Translations under genes and position numbers: made by a program
NCBI GenBank assembly: GCA_024760905.1
Contig: CM045735.1
Span: 24,630,749-24,694,748 of the forward strand
Source of the DNA: Plotosus lineatus
Taxonomy: Eukaryota > Chordata > Actinopteri > Siluriformes > Plotosidae
Length of the DNA: 64,000 nt
Direction: 5' to 3'
The notes under the pieces: model-generated
The model's input: only the letters and a program-made list of their open reading frames with translations
Told to the model about the DNA's origin: nothing
Databases searched by the model: none
Shown here: one piece after another, positions 35,838 through 47,100 of the stretch
Position numbering within the stretch: the first letter of the stretch is position 1
Layout of the letters: each line of letters begins with the position of its first letter

Positions 35838-36365
35838 CAGTGCGGTATGATGCCAGGGGGTGCGCGGTGTGATTCCCTGGGAACATGCTTTTCTGGAATA
35901 GTATACAAGAATTAAGTGTAAATGCACCTCCACGCCAATAGTTATCAGTGGCGCTCTCATTGTTGTACTATGGTGTAGCGGTTTTTCGCATGAGCAAACG
36001 ATATGAAGTGCAGTAAACAACAAGAAACAGCAAAGGAAAATTTTCTAACAGGAACGAAGAGAAGGGTGAAGATAGAAGGCGATATTGAGACATAAATAAG
36101 CTGAATGAGTTTAAAAAAATGTGCACTTTAAATCATTTCTGTTACAGATTAAAAAAATAATGAAGTTTTTCTTTATTGTAAGCTAATCTATATTTCTTTC
36201 TTTTTTGTTTTTAATGTTTATAAAAATACTATGTCATGCAGAGGTGTATTAATAATTTTATAGACAAATAATACTATTTATAGTCGCTCGTGGGGTGGTG
36301 GGGGTGTGTGAAATGTTTTCTTTTATTCCTAGAGGGGCGCCACAGAAAATAATTGAGAAGCACTG
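35838..36365 (+). mobile_element. hAT-like MITE, family M (CAGTGC...GAGAAGCACTG), copy 1
   Basis: The right end, AATTGAGAAGCACTG, and interior (GGCGCCACAGAAAATAATTG) match the elements at 51,388-51,942 (inverse orientation) and 58,474-58,752. The left end CAGTGCGGTATGATGCCAGG lacks part of the terminal repeat. No clear 8-bp duplication remains. Confidence 0.7.
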
Positions 36366-36396
36366 ATACACACACATACATACATATATACACACA

Positions 36397-36469
<73 letters not shown>

Positions 36470-36480
36470 TGCATACACAC
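36366..36480. repeat. (AC)n/(TA)n/(AC)n microsatellite
   Basis: A compound dinucleotide tract between two mobile elements. Open frames on both strands here are repeat translations. Confidence 0.95.
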
Positions 36481-37941
36481 ACTAGTCCTTCTCAAAAAAT
36501 TAGCATATTGTGATAAAGTTCATTATTTTCGATAATGTACTGATAAACATTAGACTTTCATATATTTTAGATACATTACACACAACTGAAGTAGTTCAAG
36601 CCTTTTATTGTTTTAATATTGACTTATTCATTACAGAAAATTATGAACTTTATCACAATATGCTAATTTATTTAGAACTAGTATGTATGTATGGTTCATT
36701 AATCAAAACCACAATCATGGGTAAGAATGTCGACCTGACTGCTGTCCAGAAGGCCATCATTGACACCCTCAAGCAAGAGGGTAAGACACAGAAAGAAATC
36801 TCTGAGCGAATAGGCTGTTCCCAGAGTGCTGTATCAAGGCACCTCAGTGGGACGTCTGTGGGAAGGAAAAAGTGAAAGAAGGGCCGATTCCAGACCTTGG
36901 GGGACCTGTGGAAACAGTGGACTTGAGTGTGGAGTAGAAACATCCAGAGCCACCGTGCACAGGCGTGTGCAGGAAATGGGCTACAGGTGCCGCATTCCCC
37001 AGGTCAAGCCACTTTTGAACCAGAAACAGCGGCAAAAGCACCTGACCTGGGCTACAGAGAAGCAGCACTGGACTGTTGCTCAGTAGTCCAAAGTACTTTT
37101 TTCAGATGAAAGCAAATTTTGCATGTCATTCGGAAATCAAGGTGCCAGAGTCTGGAGGAAGACTGGGGAGAAGGAAATGTCAAAATGCCTGAAGTCCAGT
37201 GTCAAGTACCCACAGTCAGTGATGGTCTGGGGTGCCATGTCAGCTGCTGGTGTTGGTCCACTGTGTTTTATCAAGGGCAGGGTCAATGCAGCTAGCTATC
37301 AGGAGATTTTGGAGCACTTCATGCTTCCATCTGGTGAAAAGTTTTATGGAGATGAAGATTGTCATTTTTCAGCACGACCTGGCACCTGCTCACAGTGCCA
37401 AAACCACTGCTAAATGGTTTACTGACCATGGTATTACTGTGCTCAATTGGCCTGCCAACTCTCCTGACCTGAACCCCAGAGAGAATCTGTGGGATATTGT
37501 GAAGAGAAAGTTGAGAGACACCAGACCCAACACTGTGGATGAGCTTAAGGCCGCTATCGAAGCATCCTGGGCCTCTATAACACCTCAGTAGTGCCACAGG
37601 CTGATTGCCTCCATGCCACGCTGCATTGAAGCAGTCATTTCTGCAAAAGAATTCCCGACCAAGTACTGAGTGCATAACTGAACATAATTATTTGAAGGTT
37701 GACTTTTTTGTATTAAAAGCACTTTTTTATTGGTCTTATGAAATATGCTAATTTTTTGAGATCGGGATTTTTGGTTTTTCTTTACTTTTTTGCCAAAATT
37801 GTCAATATTAAAATAATAAAAGGCTTGAACTACTTCAGTTGTGTGCAATGAATCTAAAATATATGAAAGTCTAATTTTTATCAGTACATTACAAAAAATA
37901 ATGAACTTTATTACAATATGCCAATTTTTTGAAAAGGACTA
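36481..37941 (+). mobile_element. Tc1-like transposon, copy 2, between clint1 and tcerg1
   Basis: The inverted ends read TCAAAAAATTAGCATATTGTG on the left and AATATGCCAATTTTTTGAAA on the right, each followed inward by ACACAACTGAAGTAGTTCAA or its complement. Same family as 4,309-5,624, opposite strand, with both termini kept. Confidence 0.9.
36717..37669 (+). pseudogene. Tc1-type transposase pseudogene (copy 2)
   Basis: It starts MGKNVDLTAVQKAIIDTLKQ with the HTH SERIGCSQSAVSRHLSG, then hits a stop after GRKK where a short piece is deleted. Later frames give ETSRATVHRRVQEMGYRCRI, DESKFCMSFGNQGARVWRKT, VIFQHDLAPAHSAKTTAKWF and SPDLNPRENLWDIVKRKL, ending PTKY and stop. The DDE residues are visible, but at least two frameshifts and a stop inactivate it. 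Confidence 0.92.
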
Positions 37942-38233
37942 TATATATAATAATTCAGTTATAATTAGATGTTTCTCCAGACTATTATAAGCAAATAATT
38001 TTATGTTGGTTAATGTTCACATTATCTGTGTAGACCTGATTTAGATTATCATAAGAACAGTGGATACGTTGTGTGATGGTAAAATCTCTTCTGAATTTAC
38101 ATAAAGACAAGAGATCTTTATTGTCAACTGTTGCATGAACAATATAAACCAATTTAGAAGCTCATGCAACAGGAAATATTCATAAACACCTCACATCTCA
38201 ATCACAAAATAAATAAATTTTCATACATAGTTT

Positions 38234-39994
38234 TTTATTGAACACAAGGTCAAAACAAAAGAATTTCAAAAGAAAACATTTATGAAAGAGGTACATTATC
38301 CTGACCCCCCCCCCCCCCAGACACACACACACACATACACACTGCAAGCACTGAGTGTTTTCTTAACAGACCCAAGCCCATGCTATAATATGCACAGGAA
38401 GTTTTTATGGTCAAGTATTAAAATAAGAAACTAAATCCCTACAGAATCACCTCAACAGTATTAAAATAAAGATTTGGTCATGAAAACATGAGCTTGGTAT
38501 GGAATAAAGGGTTCTGTTCAACAGTGTACAGAAAATAAAAGGGGAAAAATTAGAACAGGAAAAATAAGTCACACACTTTATCTGGAGTAGACATTTCCTC
38601 CATTGACCTTATTGCCGAAATGCCATTTTCTGACAGACACAAGGAGTGTTAACACTGATCTGAGGTGATCCATGAAAAGATACAGTTCAAAACACTTTCA
38701 TCCATTTCATGCATGTTAGTTAACTTTTGAGTTTTAATGTGGTTTTATAAACAGTTTAAGTTATTATTCTTTAGACTTGCAGTAAAAATCTCACAAGTAC
38801 AAAGTGCCCGAGTCGGACATTTTATCAGAAAACAACAAGAGCAAAAACTTCAGAGGGCGTCAACTGTAAATGCCTGCTTTCTGCAAAATCATGATGTTCA
38901 GATTCTTTCTTCATTAATGATCCTCAGCCCAAGAGCCCTATATTCAGCTGGTATAATTTCTGTAAAGTCTAGATAATTACATTGTGAGAAAAAACACTGA
39001 CATCATGTTTCAGACCCTCTGATCAATCTAACTGTTAAAATATGACCATTATTTTGTCAGCTACTCTGGGCAGGGAATCGGCAGATTAGGTTCTCTTTCT
39101 GTCATAACATCAGTACTATGGAGAAAAGGGGAATTTAACCCCATGATTCAATCACTTTTTATATGTTTGTTCAGCAGGGGATCCGACATAAAAACCTATG
39201 CCAAATAAAACATGCGAATCAGATGATTCGGTGTGGCGACCCTGAAAGAAAGGGAAAAAGCCAAAAGAAAAAGATGAAGTAGTAGTTCATACTGGTATTG
39301 CACAATATTTTTTTTGCCAGATTACTTCACTGTGGTTATGTATCAGAATGTTATATAATCAAGTTTAATATTATTATATTTAACAGCCTTCAAATTCTGA
39401 TTCTTTAGGACAAAGACAACCGTTATACATTAACATAGACGATTTTATGTTTTGGAGTGTACATGTAACAGATTTGCGATAAAAACATGGGGGGGAAATG
39501 AAATCAATTAAGAACTTGTGCTACTCCTTTGACTTTCCAAGCTTGTTCCCTGCATACCTTCTGAGAACAATTCAATAATTTATTATAGTTATATTCTTAT
39601 TCATACATGAAAAACAAGATATTTACAAAATCAATCACTCACAGCATTTAATCACAGCATGAAAAATGGAAGCTGAGGTAATTCCTGAATTCAAATGGTC
39701 TTAAAATAGGGAAAAGAAGTATGTGAAAATGACCGGGCATATACAACACAAAATTGATCCTTGCATTTAACCAGCCAATGGCAAATAGTTTTTTAGTATT
39801 ACTGTACCTATCAAAAAATATCCCTTCAAGGAAAAGAGATTTCAGACTCTTCAAACACCTGTTAACATTAATGACATAAATGACTGAAGGGCCCAGACAA
39901 TGGCTAGTTTTGTCAGTTTTGTCCATTTTACTGGATGCAGCTCCGTCTTCTGATTAAGAAGGTAGTTTTGGACCATTTGAGTGCTATTTTTCCT
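38234..39994 (-). other. Probable clint1 3' UTR with candidate poly(A) signals
   Basis: No coding sequence is recognisable here. Reading leftwards on the minus strand from the stop, AATAAA occurs at 39,584-39,579 (about 0.4 kb of UTR) and again at 38,239-38,234 (about 1.75 kb). Either could be used; transcript data would be needed to choose. A fragment of the SINE/RTE tail (about 39,172-39,275) lies inside the longer version, and a C-run lies near 38,305. Confidence 0.4.
39172..39275 (+). mobile_element. SINE/RTE tail fragment
   Basis: It reads GGATCCGACATAAAAACCTA, GCGAATCAGATGATTCGGTG and TGGCGACCCTGAAAGAAAGG, the 3' quarter of the SINE family at 54,006-54,251. It lies in the putative clint1 3' UTR. 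Confidence 0.8.
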
Positions 39995-40338
39995 TCATTG
40001 ACTGAAGTCTCCAAAGTTAGTAAAGGCCTGTGGTTTGGGTTTTAACATGGCAGAACTCATGCCCTTGCCAATGTCCATATTGGACATTCCGAGGCCACTT
40101 GGAAGTCCTAAACCAGCAGATGCCATGTTTATTCCCATTAAAGCCTGGTTGGCAGGTGCTCCTCCGATGACCACTGAACCGATTCCTATGTTACCTGTTG
40201 ACATGGTGGGGGGCATCACCATACCCATGTTTGTACTTGCCATCACTGGATTCATGGCTGGTCTAGCAGGTGCAGGCTGGGTGTTAAGTGTCATTCCAGC
40301 AAAGTTCTGGGTGATCAGGTTCACAGGTGGCTGGATGC
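39995..40338 (-). CDS. clint1: clint1 last coding exon
   Basis: The acceptor is TTCACTCAG|GCATCC; the stop TGA is at 39,997-39,995. The exon completes a split Gly codon and reads IQPPVNLITQNFAGMTLN, followed by a Met/Gly/Asn/Ala-rich tail and ending TNFGDFSQ. Human CLINT1 has the same architecture (QQPMNVMTQSFGAVNL ... Met/Gly-rich ... FANFSK). The frame is open throughout. Confidence 0.96.
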
Positions 40339-41085
40339 CTGAGTGAATTCAGTGAAGAAGAATCTTTGTTATCCAATTTTCACATTCAATTTCAATTCGA
40401 TTATATAATTACTCTGTTCATTTCAATTACACTAAAGCTTAGAGAAACTGAAGATTTAATAGACTGAATTAAATAACTAAGCCCACATTACATATCTACA
40501 TATTGGATTTCAAATAGCAAATCTCCACATCAGCTCTGCAATGGCCTGGTGAGATGTCCAGGGTGTAACTTTGTCCTCACCTAGAGTCAGGTGAGAAGCC
40601 TGTATAGTTTTTGTTTTCAAAAAAAATAATTACAAATAAAAATCTGAAAAGTAAGGTGTGTATTTGTATTCAGTTCCCTTTACTGTGGTACCTCTAAATA
40701 AAATGAAGTGCAACTTAATGGGTTCTGAAATTAAATTAGAAAATAGAGTCCATCTGTGTTTAATCTAATCTCAATATGAATACAGCTGTTCTGTGAAGGC
40801 TTCAGAAGTTTGTTAGTAAACATTAGTGAACAAACCGTATTATGAAGCTCAAGCACCACACCACACCACAGAAGCCAGGGATAAAGTTGTGGAGAAGATT
40901 AAAGCAGGGTCAGGTTATGAAAAACATATCTCAAGCTTTAAAACTTCACAAATTTCAATCCATCATCCAAAAATGGAAACTGTATGGCACAAGTGCAAAC
41001 CTACAAAGACACGGCTGTCCACCTAAACTGACAAAGAGGCCCATGGCAACTCTAGAGGAGCTGCAGGGATCCACTGCTTGGGGTG

Positions 41086-41149
<64 letters not shown>

Positions 41150-44100
41150 ATTATTAGTCGAGTACTACACAAATCTGGCCTTTATGGAGGAGTGGCAAGA
41201 AGAAAGCCATTCTTGAAAAAATCCATCAGTCCCATTTCCACTTTGCGTTGAGATCAAAATTGAACTTTTTGGCCTTAATGCTAAATACCATGTATGGCAG
41301 AAAAATAACACCATCCCCAATGTGAAATATGGTGGTGGTGGTAGCATCACGCTGTGGGGACACTTCAACAGGGACAGGAAAGCTGGTCGAAGTTAATGGG
41401 AAGATGACTGGAGTCATATACAGTGCAATCTTGAAAGCAAACCTGTTGAAGACTGAAAAATTCTAAAATTTGAGATGAGGGAAGAGGTTCACCTTCCAGT
41501 AGGACAATGACCCTGAACATATAGCAAAAGCTACAATGGATTGGTTTGGATCAAAGTGCATTAATAGGGTAGGGGGCCAAATCAAAATCCTGATCCAAAT
41601 CCTATTGAGAATGTGTGGCAAGACTTGAAACTTGCTGTTGTCAGATGCTCTCCATCCAATCTGTCAAAGCTTGAGCTATTTTGCAAAGAAGAATGGGCAA
41701 AATCTTCAGTGATCTGATTCTTATACCATATTCAATGTAATAACTGCCCCAATAAGCCCCCCCCCCCCCCCCAATTGTTTTTTATTTTACGTCTAATAAC
41801 CGCCCATGTGTACTGGGAGCAAAATGGTAGATCAAACTGAAAAATTTCATTCACTCAGTCTCTGTAACTGTAAAATGAGGCGTTCACTGCCTGTAAAAGT
41901 GAGCTTACACGGTATTTCAAGACCACCTGCCACTGGGGAATGTCTATAATGTTCATCAGTAGCAACACATTTGATTGTTCCACCGTTCTTTAAAAAACAT
42001 GAAAATATTTTGTTTTTATTTCTTTTTTTTAACTGTAGTATTGTATTTATTTTCTCTTGGTATCTGTCCAACAACCATTGAACCATTAGAAACTGCTATA
42101 GCAAAACTATCGGATGCTCTGAATGAATGGAGCGATGAGCCAGATATGTACCTATCAGAAAGTGATGACACGTATTTCTCACCCGATTCTCCTTCTCACT
42201 AACTTCATAAAATTAAGCATATTCCTGGACATGTGCTTTTGTTGATGTTCATGTTGATTGGTTCAACGTGGCATGTGCTAAAGTTGACATTCGTGTTGAT
42301 TGGCTAGATTTTACTTCCGGGAAAATGTTTAAAAGAACAGCTGAAAGGAAAAGAAGAAGGGGAGGGAAACGTAAGGGGTGTTTAAAAAAAATGATGCTGT
42401 TTTCTGTTTATTTTCAGCTTTCATGTAAGTAGTTTGGTTGATACTACAAAATGAATAACACAAGTACCAGTAAAACTCTTTTATTGTTCTGTTATTATTC
42501 ATGTTTTCCACCTCAATGGTAATAAACACTTACCCTTCCACTCCGCTGGTAACATAAGCTGGTAACATACGCGAACCCAAACTCCAATTTTTAAAGTGTC
42601 CTGGGTGCTCATCACGTCGAATACAGTATATTTTTAAGTGAACCCCATGCATCATTTTAATTCTATCTGATAATCATGCTGCACTTTGTGTTGGTGTATC
42701 ACATAAAATTTACATTTGTTGTAACATGACAAAATTTGGAAAAGTTCATGGGGTATGAATACTTTTGCAAGCCACTATATGATTGCCTCATCTACTCCTA
42801 GAATATCAGCTCATATCCTGTGACAGAAGTGGTTGACACTCATACTAGGTTTTGCTTAGCTAAACAAACTGGCCTTTTTACCATCATTTCAAAACTGACT
42901 CTGTAAACACTTGGAATAAAGGTCTTTGATGACAAAAAGTATTTATCATTATTAACCACAGTTAGCCAGTTCCTCAATAAATGTGACTTGTCTGGCTGTT
43001 GATTTTTTTTTTTGTTTGTTTTTTTGCAAGGAACAGGCCTCCAGTCTTCTCTTTTGCATAATGACAAACAAAAAGAAAGGTTTGTGATGTAGCGTATACA
43101 CGACTCAAGGTCACAAAGTATCAGTTGAATACACACCCTTGGCTTTAATTGTATCCACACAAGGCATATGGTTCTGAACTTAGTTTACTATAAATGCAGG
43201 TTACTCATACATTTGATATTTTGTGTTAAGAATCATGTTGTTCTACTATTACATTTATGTATCTGTATTTCACATATCTCGACACTGTTTTGTTTTTATT
43301 ACTAGTTGAACATTTTTTGGTGTGTATGTGTGTCAAAGTGTAAGGAATGCCTTAGTGAGTCCTTAGTTTCTCTTGTGTGCAAAAAGACCCTAAGTCTCCT
43401 GTTCAGTTTGATTCATGTTCATTTTATTTACAACTATGGAACAGAACTGAAATGTTTATTTTGCTATCTGTTTTGCTAACCTAAGCATAATTATGCAAAA
43501 CAATGAAGGAGATCAAATTCTTGTCTCACCTTGTTGCATAATGGTGTTGAGGCTAGGTTGTGAAGGCTTGGGAGGATTCATGCCCATAGACAGAAAGTCC
43601 AAGCTGATGTTGACACTTGGGTCAGACCACGTAGAAGGCAGTGAGTTTTTTCCTCCTGGTTTCTGAGTTTCCATCTGCTGAGGCAACAAAGGACCTGCTA
43701 AACTGTACACAGGCCCCCCTAGAGTCTATTTTAATGGAAAAGAATTCCATAATAACACATGTGTTGCTGACTTGTTAAAGACTGATATAAAATGCAGCTG
43801 TCACTTAAACACTTTAAGTCATTAGATTTAAATGAGTACCGTATTTTTCACATAAGGCACACTTAAAAGCCTTCAATCTTCAAAAAAAAAAAATGGTGTG
43901 CCTTATAACCCAGTGCACCTTATGTGTGGATGAAGCTGCGCGACTCCATCTCACTAATACCGTCAAAACCCAAGTGAAGCAAACAAATTCAGAGCTTACC
44001 AGCATTCCAGTGGATTAACCAAAGAGCTAAATATCGGTATCAACAGGTTGTACGGTAGAGGGATCCGGGCTTTATGTCCAAATGCCGGCATTACTGCTAT

Positions 44101-47100
44101 CGTGGTCAGGTGACCCACTGAGTAATACGTGAGTGGTTTTTCATCTAATCTCCATCTCTACGGACCATTTGTTTTGTTAGGAAGATGCTTCTGTGTCTCA
44201 GGATGCTCAACTGGCTTAATGAGAGTCTCACGTTCATCACTGGGAGACTTTGGATTAACCTTCTTGATTTTAAAGTTACACTGATACAGCTCCTTAAAAG
44301 TAATGACCTCCGTTCTGTAATGAACACAATACTCACGCTGCAAATGAGCACTGCCATGTTTGCTACTGTGAATGCGCTGTCGCTTTAAGGCCAAGAGAAG
44401 TCTTTGTGTCTTCTGATCTGTGCACTTATATTATATTATAATAATAAAAAAATAATAGAGGGCTCCTGGCTTCATGTCCAACTCGGGCAACTGTTAAAGT
44501 CAGACAGTGAAGATGAAGAATTTGATGGATTTGTGGAAGAGGAATGAACTGAAAAAGTGAGTTTATTGTTTTATATTGTTACAACTGAACAATGTTGAGA
44601 GTTATCGTGAATGAGCTGAATCAAGTTTGACTTATCTTTAGTATATATTGTTTCACTTTATGCACCTTATAATCTGGTGTGCCTTATGTACAGTAGGCCT
44701 TCGCTATTCGCAGTTCGAGTTCTGTACCTGGAAGTAAAACCCCATGTATCATATTACATGCACGAATGATCAACCGGAAGTAAAATACTATTTCTCTATT
44801 ACATGTGCTAAAATATGATTCTTAAACATTCTATAGACCAGGGGTCGCCTTTTTGACTAAAAGCCAAAAAAAAAAAAAAAAATTAAAATCTAATTCTCTG
44901 AGAGCCAAATATATTTTTTTAATACTGAGGCCAACAATTTTAGAGTATAGTACGACTTTGTTATAAGTCTTTGTTATAACCAAATTATTTATTAATAAGA
45001 AAAAGGAGTTAATTGAAAGAGATTATTAATAAGTAAGGAGACGGTGTATGAGATTTGTGACAGGCTCCACTGAAAGTAGGTGCTTGTAGCAAGTGGCACA
45101 CAGAGCTTGTGAGACGAAGCGTGGCTTATCCGGACTTCCAATCTTTCAAATGAGCAAGTGCGCGTTGAATACTTGTTTAGTACACATCTGGCTGCAGCCC
45201 GTCCCTCGCTTCGTGGGATAGATATCCTTTTTCTTTCTAAAAATACAAGAAGGACTCAAACACATTCATTCATTTTCTGAACCACTTAATCCTAATTAGG
45301 GTCGCGGGGAGGCTGGCGATTTTTTTTTAATCTAAATGTTTTTGTTACAAACAGAATTGTAATTTAATTGTCTCTGCAGTCGTTTAAATCAATGCAACAC
45401 ATTGATGTTTTATATTAACATGAAGGGAAAAGGGGAAAAACATTATATGCAGTGTTATTTGATTTTAAATGTCAAAAAAGGATTTGTGGCTCCCAGTGTT
45501 TTCTTTAATGTGGAAAACGGGTCCAAATGGCTCTTTGAATGGCAAAGATTGCCGACCACTGAACTAGAAGTATCCAGAATACTAAGACAGGTTCCATTCT
45601 GATGACCTTGTTTCATACAACATTCAACCTCTTAGTTTCATACAACATTCAACCTCTTAGCACTTCTGCGTTTTCCTTCCTGAATCATATCAAGCAGTTC
45701 TACTTTTTCATGCAGCGTCATTACCTTTTTCTGGTGCTTCGGCGCCTTACTAGAAGCCTAAGGAGGTGCGCAGTGTTTGGGTGGCATGATGGAGCTTAAC
45801 TGTAATTAAAAACACACACACACTTAAAAAGCAAAGGCACAAAGTGTGTGCGAATGAGGAAAAAGGGGCGTTACATTATCTCAACCAATCAGCAGGAGGG
45901 AGAACAGCCATTGGCTGAATTTGAATCACGTGACAGTTGCTCAGCAATCCGCGAATATGCAAAGCCGTGAGTGCAAAACTGCGAATAGTCAAGGGCCTAC
46001 TGTATGGACAAAGACCAGTCAATAATCGTTCACTGATATTGCCCCTTATAATCCAGTGCGCCTTGTGGTCCGGAAAATGCGGTACATTTGAATGTGCAAT
46101 CCAACTCAGAAGGTAGCTGTTACTTAATGCTCTACCTACCATTTTTAGTATATCCCCATTTCTCACCACGAACAAACATAACAGACTCCAACCACATGTA
46201 CTAGGAAAGCAGCTGAGCCCCAAAAACATATAGAGGCAAAAACTTAAAAATGGTATGTTTTAATATTTACTTAAATTTTAACAGTTAGTTAATATTGTAT
46301 TAATCAGCTATACAATATTTCCTAGAAGGTATGTGCAAGGTGGTGAAAATATGATGTCCATGCATGAACGAGTGTTATCAAATCAAGAGTTTATATTTAC
46401 AGAAAAAAAATTCCAAGTTGAACATATAACTAAGCCTATAACACTATTTACCTGATGATAGCTTGTAATCTGGCTGCATGTCCCGAGCCTATGGAGTGTC
46501 CATGTCAACACCACAAGCACTGAATTCTGTATTAGAACGTTTCACATTTGTGTCGCTAGTTTCTGCCAAATATGGATCAAATCTATGTGGACAAATATCA
46601 CAAACCCAGTCTAAAATCTCTTCTGTTTTTCTCTGTGACATTTTCTTGAGTTCCTCAGACAAGGCATCACAACTCGAAAGGGAATAATTAGAGGAATACA
46701 TGCTTTGCATACAGTTTGTTCAGTGATGTCACACATAAATGGCTGATTTTTTATATAAGAAATTAAACTGCTAATCAGTTCATTTGCAAGCATCGCATGG
46801 TATTAGTTGGAGGGACTGAAAACTTTGTCAAAACCAGCAAAATTCTTACATTATTTTTGTTTGTATAAATAAGATTATGGCAGCTGCTCTTTGATGAACC
46901 ATTTACTACTCATGAACAGGACTCAAATGAATCACTACAATTTCAAAAGCTACCTGTGATCTTGACATAGAGAATCCTGTGCTCTTGGGGCGCATTGTGA
47001 AGTTCATGCTTTGGGAGGTATTGAGGCTGCTTTGATTGGGGCCCATCAGGTCAAAAAGGTCAGTGGAAGGTGGCTGGGTGGAGGGTGGAGTGTCACTGAA

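Larger units (their letters stand above)
40821..42778 (+). mobile_element. Tc1-like transposon, broken by a microsatellite and a nested TA element
   Basis: The right end (42,640-42,778) has GGGGTATGAATACTTTTGCA then AGCCACTATA, a Tc1-type terminus. The left part starts near AGTAAACATTAGTGAACAAA. The interior holds the transposase remains and family L element 41,726-42,626. Confidence 0.7.
43839..46082 (+). mobile_element. TA element, family G (CCGTATTTTTCACATAAGGC), with nested elements
   Basis: It is flanked by TA. Left end CCGTATTTTTCACATAAGGC and right end CCTTGTGGTCCGGAAAATGCGG, inverted. Near 44,500 it encodes DSEDEEFDGFVEEE, a common acidic end of Tigger-like transposases. Family B copy 3 (44,691-46,002) is nested inside it. 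Confidence 0.8.

Noticed and set aside
43721..43725. Alternative splice acceptor CTCTAG for the clint1 exon
   Set aside because: It would shift the reading frame; the ATAG acceptor at 43,727-43,726 keeps the frame.
44158..44394. A 78-codon minus-strand frame with Lys/His-rich translation
   Set aside because: It lies in the interior of TA element G, has no recognised motif, and overlaps equally long frames on the other strand.
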